The notes under the pieces were generated by a model. The model had not been told where the DNA came from and did not search any database. It was given only the letters and a program-made list of their open reading frames with translations. Positions 6,408 to 12,274 of a DNA stretch of 12,274 nt are shown in pieces; position 1 is the first letter of the stretch; each line of letters starts with the position of its first letter. Origin of the DNA: an uncultured bacterium (GTDB taxonomy: Bacteria; Edwardsbacteria; AC1; EtOH8); contig CALGNM010000140.1 of NCBI GenBank assembly GCA_937958665.1, positions 1 through 12,274 on the forward strand, read 5' to 3'. Made by a program: the position numbers and the translations under genes.

Positions 6408-7490
6408 TCACCGCCGGCACTCCGCCAGCTTGCACTTCCCCTCCCGGGCCTTCTGCCCGAAGGGGCCGGCCCGCAGGGATGCCAGACGGCAGGCGGTGTC
6501 GTCTATCCTGCACTGCAGTTCTTTTGACTCTCCCTTGAGATATTTGGCCGCCCCCAGCCCGGCCAGCTCGCCCTCCAGCATGGCGGTGGAGGCCTCCTCG
6601 ATGCCGGTGACGTCCCCGGCGGTGAAGATGCCCGGCACCGAGGTCATCATCAGTTCGTCGTGCCAGGCCACCTGCCCCCCCAGCTCCGGAACGTGGTACA
6701 TCTGGCATCCGGCCTGCCACAAAATCTCGGTCAATGGCGAGAGCCCCACCGCCAGGCAGACGGTATCAACTTCCAGGATGCTTTGGCTGCCGGACACCGG
6801 CTGCCAGTTTTCATCTATCCGGGCGATGACGGCCCTTTCGACCTGATCCTTGCCCGAAGCCTCCAGAATAGTATGCCGGGTGAGGATGGGAACGCCGGCC
6901 CGGGCTATCTTGGAGGCGTGCACTAGGTAGCCCCCGATCTTGGGCAGGCCCTCGATGACGGCTTTGACCGACACCCCGGCCTGCATCAGCTGGTAGGATA
7001 CTATCAATCCTATGTTCCCCGAGCCCACCATCAGGACTTGATTCCCCGGCCGGATGCCGTAGACGTTCATCAGGGTCTGCACCGCCCCGGCCCCGTAGAC
7101 CCCGGGCAGGTCGCTGCCGGGGAAGGAGACGAAGTTCTCGGAGGCCCCGGTGGCCACCAGGATGGCCCTGGGCTTCAGGGGCCAGACCCGTTCATTCTGC
7201 ATCACCGCCACCGTGCCGTCGGGGTAATAGCCAACCGCCGAGGCCTGGGTCTCGATTTTGATGCCCCGGGTGGAAAGCTCCTGCTGGAGCTCCAGTCCGA
7301 TCTCGAATCCCCGTGTCCCGGCCCGCTCGGCCTTGGAGCCGAAGAACATGTGGGTCTGCTTGACCAGCTGGCCCCCGGGGGCCTGGTTCTCGTCGATGAT
7401 AAGGGACTCAACCCCGAACTCCGAAGCGGCCAGGGCGGCCATCAGCCCGGCCGGCCCGCCGCCGATGATCAGGAATTCGCCGGCCTTCAT
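6408..7490 (-). CDS. FAD/NAD(P)-dependent oxidoreductase (HcnB / sarcosine-oxidase-alpha-like)
   Basis: 360 residues, pyridine nucleotide-disulfide oxidoreductase fold. The FAD-binding GGGPAG is at 10-15, the ATGASE motif at 113-118, a second dinucleotide-binding VGSGNIG at 155-161 and the FAD-contacting TAGDV near 290. There is no CxxC redox-active disulfide as in thioredoxin reductase. Instead the C-terminal tail carries four cysteines (C327, C334, C353, C358). The gene order 2Fe-2S, FAD, 4Fe-4S matches the accessory subunits of HcnABC, sarcosine oxidase or dye-linked proline dehydrogenase complexes. The substrate cannot be read from the sequence. Its ATG overlaps the stop of the 2Fe-2S gene by four bases (ATGA), so translation is coupled. 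Confidence 0.9.
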   Translation of the reverse strand: MKAGEFLIIGGGPAGLMAALAASEFGVESLIIDENQAPGGQLVKQTHMFFGSKAERAGTRGFEIGLELQQELSTRGIKIETQASAVGYYPDGTVAVMQNERVWPLKPRAILVATGASENFVSFPGSDLPGVYGAGAVQTLMNVYGIRPGNQVLMVGSGNIGLIVSYQLMQAGVSVKAVIEGLPKIGGYLVHASKIARAGVPILTRHTILEASGKDQVERAVIARIDENWQPVSGSQSILEVDTVCLAVGLSPLTEILWQAGCQMYHVPELGGQVAWHDELMMTSVPGIFTAGDVTGIEEASTAMLEGELAGLGAAKYLKGESKELQCRIDDTACRLASLRAGPFGQKAREGKCKLAECRR

Positions 7491-7834
7491 CTTTCCCCCG
7501 CCTCTGGGGATGGCCCGGAGCCAGCGGCCAGATCAAGCCTTCCCCGGCCCTTCTGCCGGCGGACCTGCATGCCTTCCCTGATGGGAGTGGTGCAGGAGAA
7601 TACATTGGGCACTCCGTCCACCTCCATCAGGCAGGACGAGCACTTGCCCACCGCGCAAAAAAATCCGCGGGGACGTTCCAGCTTGACGCTATGGCGCAGG
7701 ACCTTTATCCCGGCGGCATGCAGGGCGGCCGCAATGGTCTCCCCCTCGAATCCCTCCACCTCCCGGCCCTCGAAGAAGAACCTTACTCTGGCCCCCCGTT
7801 TGAAATCAAGTATCGGATGCTTCTCAATTCTCAT
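7487..7834 (-). CDS. 2Fe-2S ferredoxin-like subunit (HcnA-like)
   Basis: 115 residues. A small beta-grasp ferredoxin of the type found as HcnA or as the N-terminal part of sarcosine oxidase alpha. Cluster ligands are C60-x4-C65-x2-C68-x12-C81, in GFFCAVGKCSSCLM followed by SCTTP. The segment VEGFEGETIAAALHAAGIKVLR before it is typical of the family. It probably passes electrons to or from the FAD protein encoded next. The last 25 residues (basic, then Gly/Ser/Pro-rich) look disordered. It is the first gene after the promoter at 7878-7906, with a leader of about 37 bases. The only purine-rich site (AGAGG) is 17 bases upstream of the ATG, so initiation is not by a standard Shine-Dalgarno arrangement or the start is misjudged. 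Confidence 0.9.
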   Translation of the reverse strand: MRIEKHPILDFKRGARVRFFFEGREVEGFEGETIAAALHAAGIKVLRHSVKLERPRGFFCAVGKCSSCLMEVDGVPNVFSCTTPIREGMQVRRQKGRGRLDLAAGSGPSPEAGER

Positions 7835-7873
7835 GATTTTCGACAGATTTGCCTCTGGTCAGCCTTGGAATTT

Positions 7874-7889
7874 TTCAATGATACTTGAA
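7874..7889. promoter_or_regulatory. Short inverted repeat over the -10 box (candidate operator)
   Basis: TTCAA, six bases, TTGAA forms a perfect 5+5 dyad covering the -10 hexamer. An 8-base direct repeat GAATTTTT (7868-7875 and 7887-7894, 19 bases apart) flanks it. A repressor site here would block the promoter. The dyad is short and could arise by chance in AT-rich DNA. Confidence 0.35.
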
Positions 7890-7906
7890 TTTTTGATGGT
7901 TGTCAA
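7878..7906 (-). promoter_or_regulatory. Sigma-70 promoter for the redox/membrane operon
   Basis: On the minus strand, -35 TTGACA (7901-7906, perfect consensus), a 17-base spacer and -10 TATCAT (7878-7883, five of six). Predicted transcription start near 7871, about 37 bases before the ATG at 7834. It sits in the only long AT-rich gap of the window, between prmC and the 2Fe-2S gene. Confidence 0.8.
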
Positions 7907-7925
7907 GACATTTTATCCCTTAGGG

Positions 7926-8825
7926 TTAATGAAGCTGGGCCACCACCACCCGATCAACCCCGGCCAGGTCCATTATCACGGCTAAATCAGCGTCAGGAAG
8001 AGAACCGGCGATGATCTCCGATACCCGGACGGCCTGCCCCAATCCCACTTCGAAAGCCACCAGCCCGGGCCGGCCGATATGTTCCGGCAGGCCCTGCATG
8101 ATCCGGTGGTAGAGTTCCAACCCGTCAGCCCCGCCGTCCAAAGCCAGGCGCGGCTCATACCGGGAGACCTCGGGCATCAGGGCATCGATCTCGGCGGAGG
8201 GGATGTACGGCGGATTGGAGACTATGATGTCATATTTATGATGGTCGGCGGGGAAAATATCGGCTTTGATCAGCCGCACCCGCTCATCCAGCCCGTGCAG
8301 CCTTACATTCTCCACCGCCAGCTCCAGCGCCCCGGGGCTGAGGTCGGTGGCCGTGATCTCGGCCCCCTCCAGGTTCTTGGCCAGGGCCACCGAGACCGCC
8401 CCGCTGCCGGCCCCGATCTCCAGTATGGTTCTAAAATCCGGCCGCCAGTTTTTCAGTACCGTCTCCACCAGGGTCTCGGTGTCGGGCCGGGGAGCCATCA
8501 CCCGGCTATCGACCAGGATTTTGAGGCCGAAGAATTCGGTCTCCCCAACTATCTGCTGCAGGGGCTCGCGCCGGCAGCGGCGTTCCACCAAGCGGCTGAA
8601 GGCCTCCAGGGCCTCCCGCGGCACCGGCTTTCCGCTGTCGATCAGCACTACCGGGCGGGGCCAGCCGGTGGCCCGGGACAGCAGCAACTCGGCTTCCAGC
8701 CGGGCCGGCCCTATTCCGGCCCGGTCCAGGACCGAAGCCGCCTGATTGATGGCCTCTCTTACCTGAATCAATCGGCCTTCGCCTGTCGTATCCGACCGCG
8801 ATTCATATGGCCTGGTTGGGTTCAT
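7926..8825 (-). CDS. prmC: PrmC, release factor glutamine N5-methyltransferase
   Basis: 299 residues, the usual length with a slightly long N-terminus. It methylates the Gln of the GGQ motif in RF1 and RF2 using S-adenosylmethionine. Visible marks: a helical N-terminal domain (about 20-95) ending PLQQIVGETEFFG, RPDTE at 113-117, SAM-binding EIGAGSG at 136-142, acidic D161 and the catalytic/substrate NPPYI at 204-208. Its target RF1 is encoded just upstream at 9325-10401, the classic prfA-prmC association. The ATG lies 18 bases after the preceding gene, with GAGGGG about 13 bases away. An in-frame TTG at residue 19 (start of LIQVREAINQA, with AAGG close by) would give the more typical N-terminus, so the start is uncertain. 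Confidence 0.95.
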   Translation of the reverse strand: MNPTRPYESRSDTTGEGRLIQVREAINQAASVLDRAGIGPARLEAELLLSRATGWPRPVVLIDSGKPVPREALEAFSRLVERRCRREPLQQIVGETEFFGLKILVDSRVMAPRPDTETLVETVLKNWRPDFRTILEIGAGSGAVSVALAKNLEGAEITATDLSPGALELAVENVRLHGLDERVRLIKADIFPADHHKYDIIVSNPPYIPSAEIDALMPEVSRYEPRLALDGGADGLELYHRIMQGLPEHIGRPGLVAFEVGLGQAVRVSEIIAGSLPDADLAVIMDLAGVDRVVVAQLH

Positions 8826-8843
8826 GGCAGTCCCGTTAGCCCC

Positions 8844-9332
8844 TCATTGCAAGCCAAGTTCAAATTCATGGCCGGGCAGGGCCACTGGCATCTTCAGCAA
8901 TAGCCCGGCCTCATTCCTCTGACGCCCCCCGGCGAAATCCCGGGTATAAGAGTAATAGCCGTAGGGGAAGACCAAGCCGGCGAACGGGGTCACGGTCATC
9001 CCCAGGGCAGGGCCGTCACCGTCCCAGATGATCGTCGGGCCGGCCTCTATCCCCACCACGTGGCTGATCTGCCATCCCAGGTGGACCTTCTGGTATTCCA
9101 GTTTTTCCTCCCGCCCACAGAGATCCAGGTTCAGCACGACTGCCATTGGGATTTCATTGCGCCATACTATATAGCTGCCCTCTATGCCGGTGGTGAACCC
9201 GCCGCCCTGGCCGAAGGTATAACCCAGTTTTATGCCCGGGGAGATGAACCTTACATCGGCCCATGAAGTTCCCGCCAGGAGAGACAGGGCCAGCATCAGC
9301 CACAGTCGGCGGTTTTTCACCATATCACTCAT
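8844..9332 (-). CDS. Small secreted, barrel-like protein of unknown function
   Basis: 162 residues. A clear signal peptide (basic KNRR, then a Leu/Ala-rich core, cleavage likely after SWA at residue 25). The mature part is rich in Gly and alternating aromatic/hydrophobic strands ([35 protein letters not shown]), which suggests an outer-membrane or periplasmic beta-structure. It lacks the C-terminal aromatic residue usual for BAM substrates. Two starts are possible: 9332, with AAGGTGG six bases upstream and an 8-base overlap with prfA, or ATG at 9323, one base after the prfA stop. I recognise no family. It sits between prfA and prmC, where an exported protein is not expected. It is probably co-transcribed with both. 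Confidence 0.82.
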   Translation of the reverse strand: MSDMVKNRRLWLMLALSLLAGTSWADVRFISPGIKLGYTFGQGGGFTTGIEGSYIVWRNEIPMAVVLNLDLCGREEKLEYQKVHLGWQISHVVGIEAGPTIIWDGDGPALGMTVTPFAGLVFPYGYYSYTRDFAGGRQRNEAGLLLKMPVALPGHEFELGLQ

Positions 9333-10401
9333 CTTCGGCCACCTTCAGCCCCTCGGCCTGTTCGGCCATGGCCAGCCCCTCGATGATCTGGTCTATCTGG
9401 CCGTCCATCACCCCGTCCAGGTTGTAGAGGGTCAGCCCGATGCGGTGGTCGGTCACCCGGTTCTGGGGGAAGTTGTAGGTGCGGATCTTCTCGCTGCGGT
9501 CGCCTGACTTCACCTGCGATTTGCGCTCCTGAGCCAGCTTGGCATTGCGCTCCTGCTCCATCTTCTCCAGCAGCCGGGATCGCAGGACGGTCATGGCCTT
9601 GGCCCGGTTCTTGATCTGGGAGCGCTCGTCCTGGCAGGAGACCACCAGCCCGCTGGGGATATGGGTGATCCGCACCGCCGAATAGGTGGTGTTGACGCAC
9701 TGACCCCCGGCTCCCGAGGAGCAGAAGGTGTCGATCCTCAGGTCGTTGGGACTTATCTGCAGGTCCACCTCCTCGGCCTCCGGCAGGACGGCCACGGTGG
9801 CAGCCGAGGTGTGCAGCCGCCCCGAGGCCTCGGTGCGCGGCACCCGCTGGACCCGGTGCACCCCGCTCTCATATTTATAATGGCCGAAGGCCCCCTCCCC
9901 CTCCACCCCGAAGATGACCTCCTTGAACCCGCCCAGCTGGGTGGGGTTGGTGTTCATGATGTCTATCTTGAAGCCCTTGCGTTCGGCATAGCGTACGTAC
10001 ATCCGGTAGAGGTCTCCGGCAAAGATGGCCGCCTCCTCGCCCCCGGTCCCAGCCCTAATCTCCACGATGGCATTCCTGAAATCGCTGGGATCCTTGGGCA
10101 CCAGCAGTTTCTTGAGCTCCTCGGCCAGGGATAGATGCCTGGCCTCCAGCTCGGGCAGTTCGGCCCGGGCCATCTCGGCCAGTTCCTGGTCGCCACTTTC
10201 GGCCGCCAGGGCCCGGTTCTCATCCAACTGCTTGGCCGTTTCCCGGTACTGGAGGTATTTGGCCATAACCGGCCCTGCCTGGCGGTACTCCCGGGAAAGG
10301 TCGCGGTATCTCTTCTGGTCGGCTATCACCCCCGGGTCGCTGATCAGTTTCTCCAGCTCCTGGTAGCGCTCCTCCAGTTTCTGCAGCTTTTTCTCTATCA
10401 T
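9325..10401 (-). CDS. prfA: Peptide chain release factor 1 (RF1)
   Basis: 358 residues, near the 360 of E. coli RF1. It reads UAG and UAA in the ribosomal A site and triggers peptide release. The anticodon-like tripeptide is P188-R189-T190 (the PxT of RF1, not the SPF of RF2). The catalytic GGQ is at 232-234 in [19 protein letters not shown]. The [13 protein letters not shown] segment follows. The residues around GGQ are slightly unusual: Cys where E. coli has Arg (227) and His (235), and Tyr where it has Asp (240). A longer frame starts at 10449, but the family N-terminus ([13 protein letters not shown]) begins at 10401, where ATGA overlaps the stop of the JAMM gene. There is no clear Shine-Dalgarno sequence, so coupling is likely. 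Confidence 0.97.
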   Translation of the reverse strand: MIEKKLQKLEERYQELEKLISDPGVIADQKRYRDLSREYRQAGPVMAKYLQYRETAKQLDENRALAAESGDQELAEMARAELPELEARHLSLAEELKKLLVPKDPSDFRNAIVEIRAGTGGEEAAIFAGDLYRMYVRYAERKGFKIDIMNTNPTQLGGFKEVIFGVEGEGAFGHYKYESGVHRVQRVPRTEASGRLHTSAATVAVLPEAEEVDLQISPNDLRIDTFCSSGAGGQCVNTTYSAVRITHIPSGLVVSCQDERSQIKNRAKAMTVLRSRLLEKMEQERNAKLAQERKSQVKSGDRSEKIRTYNFPQNRVTDHRIGLTLYNLDGVMDGQIDQIIEGLAMAEQAEGLKVAEDE

Positions 10402-10919
10402 CGGGAAGGCGAACGTGGTTTGATGTTGAACCCGATGGCGAACGGACACAGTACGTCGGCCATCCGGTGCTTACCGGTCTCGGGGTCGATGTAATAGGCG
10501 GCGATCTTGATAAACCAGCTGTCGGTGGTGCCGGACAGGGTCCCGTCCTCGTTGTAGCTCCAGTACTTGTCCTTGGCCTTGTCCCGAATCTCCATGACGA
10601 TGTAGACATGGCCCTCGACCATCCCAAACAGGTCCTCCTCGCTGAGGGCGGTGCTGCGCTGGGGATGGGAATGGAAGTCGCCCACTATATACAAGTTGGG
10701 GAGGTTCTCGAAGAAGTTGACGATCCGGGCGTAGGACTTGTCCCTGGCCTTGACCCAGTTGGCGTGGCGCTCGGCCTTTTGGCAGGCGATGGCATTGACC
10801 ACCATGAACATGTCGCCGTCCCGGTGGCCCAGCAGCAGGCCGTATGATTCCTTCTTGTAGACCTCGATGGCTGAGACCAAAAGGCCCCAAAAGGCCGCCT
10901 CGTTGATAAATACCTGCAT
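10398..10919 (-). CDS. JAMM/MPN-domain metallopeptidase-like protein
   Basis: 173 residues. The complete JAMM zinc motif is present: E24 in the KESYGLLLG segment, H83-S-H85-P, then S93 and D96. This is the arrangement of active JAMM isopeptidases and peptidases, so a zinc-dependent hydrolase is likely. The substrate is unknown. No ubiquitin-like, ThiS/MoaD-like or cysteine-synthesis partner is encoded nearby, which argues against simple assignment to the Mec+ type. The residues after 110 ([19 protein letters not shown]) form an added beta-rich tail. A longer frame starts at 10943, but ATG at 10919 shares one base with the truA stop (TGATG) and has GGAGG ten bases upstream. Its own stop overlaps the prfA start by four bases, so it is tightly embedded between two translation genes. 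Confidence 0.9.
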   Translation of the reverse strand: MQVFINEAAFWGLLVSAIEVYKKESYGLLLGHRDGDMFMVVNAIACQKAERHANWVKARDKSYARIVNFFENLPNLYIVGDFHSHPQRSTALSEEDLFGMVEGHVYIVMEIRDKAKDKYWSYNEDGTLSGTTDSWFIKIAAYYIDPETGKHRMADVLCPFAIGFNIKPRSPSR

Positions 10920-11647
10920 CAGTAATATACCTCCATCAAGCACAGGCCGCAGGCCGGAGCGGTCCTGCCAGCCAGGGTCCGGTCCTTGGCCTCCAGTATC
11001 TTTGCAAGGTCTTTTGGATCCATCTGGCCCCTGGCCATATCTATCATGGTGCCGACCAGAATGCGGACCATGTTATGCAGAAAACGGTTGGCCTTCACCT
11101 CGAAGTTCCACCTATCATCGGCCAAGGTCCATTCGGCTTTGTCGATTTGACAGATGAAATTGTTGACCTCGGCTTGGGTCGAGGAGAACGAAGTAAAATC
11201 GTGTTTTCCGATCAGTTGCTCTGCCAGAGCTTTTAGAATCTCCGGATCGGCTGTATGCAACATGCGCCAGGCAAAGCGCTCTCTGAGGGGTGAGCGCCGG
11301 AAGATGATCTGGTACCGGTAGCGTCGGGCCTTGGCGTCGAACCGGGCGTGGAAATTCTCGGCCGCCTCCTCGGCCTTGATGATAGCCACATCGTTCGACA
11401 GCAAAGAATTCAAGCCGTCCTCGAAGGCTCTCAACGGCAGTTCGCGCTCAGTTTTGAAATTGGCCACCTGACCGGCGGCATGCACCCCGGCATCGGTCCG
11501 CCCGGAACCCAGGACGGATATCTTCTCATCCAGCATGGTGGAAAGCTTTTCCTCAAGCAGGCCCTGAACGGTCCTTTGCTCCGGCTGGAACTGCCACCCG
11601 GCGAAACCGGTCCCGTCGTATTCTATGGTCAGTTTGATGTTGCGCAA
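10919..11647 (-). CDS. truA: tRNA pseudouridine(38-40) synthase TruA
   Basis: 242 residues. TruA converts uridine to pseudouridine at positions 38-40 of the tRNA anticodon arm. The catalytic Asp is D52 in GSGRTDAGVHA. Other marks are the N-terminal IKLTIEYDGTGFAGWQ (4-19), AKARRYRYQI (105-114), FLHNMVRILVGT (189-200) and the C-terminal AGRTAPACGLCL. The start is TTG: an in-frame stop lies only nine bases upstream and no ATG or GTG fits the family N-terminus. The predicted transcription start of the promoter at 11654-11682 falls on or next to this TTG, so the message may be leaderless. The stop overlaps the JAMM gene's start. Confidence 0.95.
   Translation of the reverse strand: MRNIKLTIEYDGTGFAGWQFQPEQRTVQGLLEEKLSTMLDEKISVLGSGRTDAGVHAAGQVANFKTERELPLRAFEDGLNSLLSNDVAIIKAEEAAENFHARFDAKARRYRYQIIFRRSPLRERFAWRMLHTADPEILKALAEQLIGKHDFTSFSSTQAEVNNFICQIDKAEWTLADDRWNFEVKANRFLHNMVRILVGTMIDMARGQMDPKDLAKILEAKDRTLAGRTAPACGLCLMEVYY
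10930..10934 (-). promoter_or_regulatory. Ribosome-binding site for the JAMM gene
   Basis: GGAGG, inside the last codons of truA, lies ten bases before the ATG at 10919. Together with the TGATG stop/start overlap it supports that start over the ATG at 10943. Confidence 0.65.
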
Positions 11648-11653
11648 TCTGTA

Positions 11654-11682
11654 ATTTTACCATTTATTGTTTACATTAGCAA
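11654..11682 (-). promoter_or_regulatory. Extended -10 promoter for the truA operon
   Basis: On the minus strand, TTGCTA (11677-11682, four of six), a 17-base spacer ending in TGG, and -10 TAAAAT (11654-11659, five of six). The TG one base before the -10 makes it an extended -10 promoter. The predicted start of transcription is at or within a base or two of the truA TTG. It lies in the 45-base gap between thpR and truA. Confidence 0.65.
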
Positions 11683-11692
11683 GGCTTCTATC

Positions 11693-12228
11693 TCAGCCCA
11701 AGGCAACCGACCACAAGGGGTGGTAGATCGCCCCCTCCCGGGCAAGGGTGCTCTGCACCAGCATCAACTTGGAAAGCCTGAAATCCGCCCTCGGCACTGT
11801 TACAGAGCGCAGGGATTCCCTCAGCGCCCCAAGCCTTTTGCCGGAGCGCACCCGACCCAGGGTCAGATGCGGACTGAATGTCCGTTCTCTCTCTTCTTCA
11901 GATATATCGGCTGTTAGATTTTCCACCTGTCGCTGTATAGCCTTTAACTCCTCCCCGCCTTTGGCCAGCCCTATCCAGATCACCTTGGGCCTGTCCAACG
12001 ACGGAAAGGCCCCCAGTCTGCCCAGGCCAGAATCTATCGCCTTGAACTCAGCCTCCATGCTTTTTAGGGCCAACCCTGCCTCCCTTACCGCGGCCGGGGG
12101 CAACTCCCCCAGAAATTTCAAGGTCAGATGGATATTGGATGAATCCACCCATCTGACATCAGCCCCTGATTTTTGCATTTGCCCTACGACATCATTCAGC
12201 ATTGCTTGGATCTCAACCGGGATTCCAA
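11693..12228 (-). CDS. thpR: ThpR, RNA 2',3'-cyclic phosphodiesterase (5'-truncated by insert end)
   Basis: About 177 residues of a 2H phosphoesterase (LigT/ThpR family), which opens 2',3'-cyclic phosphates on RNA. Both catalytic HxT motifs are present: HLTL in SSNIHLTLKFLGE (H25 counting from the ATG at 12202) and HLTL in FSPHLTLGRV (H112). The frame continues upstream of 12202 as GIPVEIQA, matching the start of the family fold (F-I-G/A-I), so the true start codon lies a few residues beyond the insert end. The ATG at 12202 is internal. Its stop is 45 bases from truA, separated by a promoter, so the two may be transcribed partly independently. Confidence 0.92.
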
Positions 12229-12274
12229 AGATCGGAAGAGCGTCGTGTAGGGAAAGAGTGTAGATCTCGGTGGT
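12229..12274 (-). other. Illumina TruSeq universal adapter, reverse complement (not genomic)
   Basis: The sequence from AGATCGGAAGAGCGTCGTGT onward is the reverse complement of the TruSeq universal (read-1) adapter. Genomic DNA ends at about 12228, give or take the added A. A plus-strand frame through it ends in IGRASCRERV, a known signature of adapter translated into protein. Confidence 0.97.

Noticed and set aside
7917-7925. CCCTTAGGG palindrome just after prmC as a terminator
   Set aside because: There is no loop, the arms are only four bases and no U-run follows, so it does not look like an intrinsic terminator.
7038-7985. Plus-strand open frame of 315 codons crossing the intergenic promoter region
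   Set aside because: Antisense to the FAD and 2Fe-2S genes and to the strong minus-strand promoter. No ribosome-binding site or family signature.
10402-10449. N-terminal extension of RF1 starting at 10449
   Set aside because: The family N-terminus begins at 10401 and the ATGA overlap with the JAMM stop fits that start. The extra 16 residues resemble no RF1.

Overview
The window is a library insert of about 12.2 kb (positions 46-12228) with Illumina TruSeq-type adapter at both ends (1-45 and 12229-12274). The two outermost genes are therefore cut by the insert ends, and their apparent terminal residues come from adapter. Every gene I can support lies on the minus strand. Coding is dense and G+C-rich, with AT-rich DNA confined to short gaps. 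A signal-peptide protein with porin-like strands suggests a diderm bacterium. Uncharacterised membrane proteins next to ordinary translation genes, in an adapter-flanked contig, fit an uncultured (metagenomic) lineage. I cannot name the phylum.

Right half, read in the direction of transcription: thpR (partial, RNA 2',3'-cyclic phosphodiesterase), a good extended -10 promoter, then truA, a JAMM/MPN metallopeptidase-like gene, prfA (release factor 1), a small secreted barrel-like protein and prmC (the methyltransferase that modifies release factors). Stop/start overlaps or short gaps link these genes, so truA to prmC is probably one transcript. The JAMM gene and the secreted-protein gene are the unexpected passengers.

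Middle: a near-consensus sigma-70 promoter (7878-7906), with a small dyad over its -10 box, starts a second transcription unit. Its first three genes are a 2Fe-2S protein, an FAD/NAD(P) oxidoreductase and a 4Fe-4S ferredoxin-like protein. This resembles the accessory subunits of HcnABC, sarcosine oxidase or dye-linked proline dehydrogenase complexes, but no catalytic amine or amino-acid dehydrogenase subunit is present.

Left half: directly downstream, with no clear terminator, comes an uncharacterised membrane system in two tandem copies. Each copy has (a) a secreted FN3 plus transmembrane protein with a very conserved domain I associate with DUF6754, (b) a six-helix membrane protein and (c) a protein with a membrane anchor at the N-terminus and a Rossmann-like domain. 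A fourth gene (d, six helices) follows the first copy. The second copy runs off the left insert end inside gene c. The duplicated, strongly conserved a-b-c module joined to a redox module is the most likely undescribed system here. Its function cannot be read from sequence alone.
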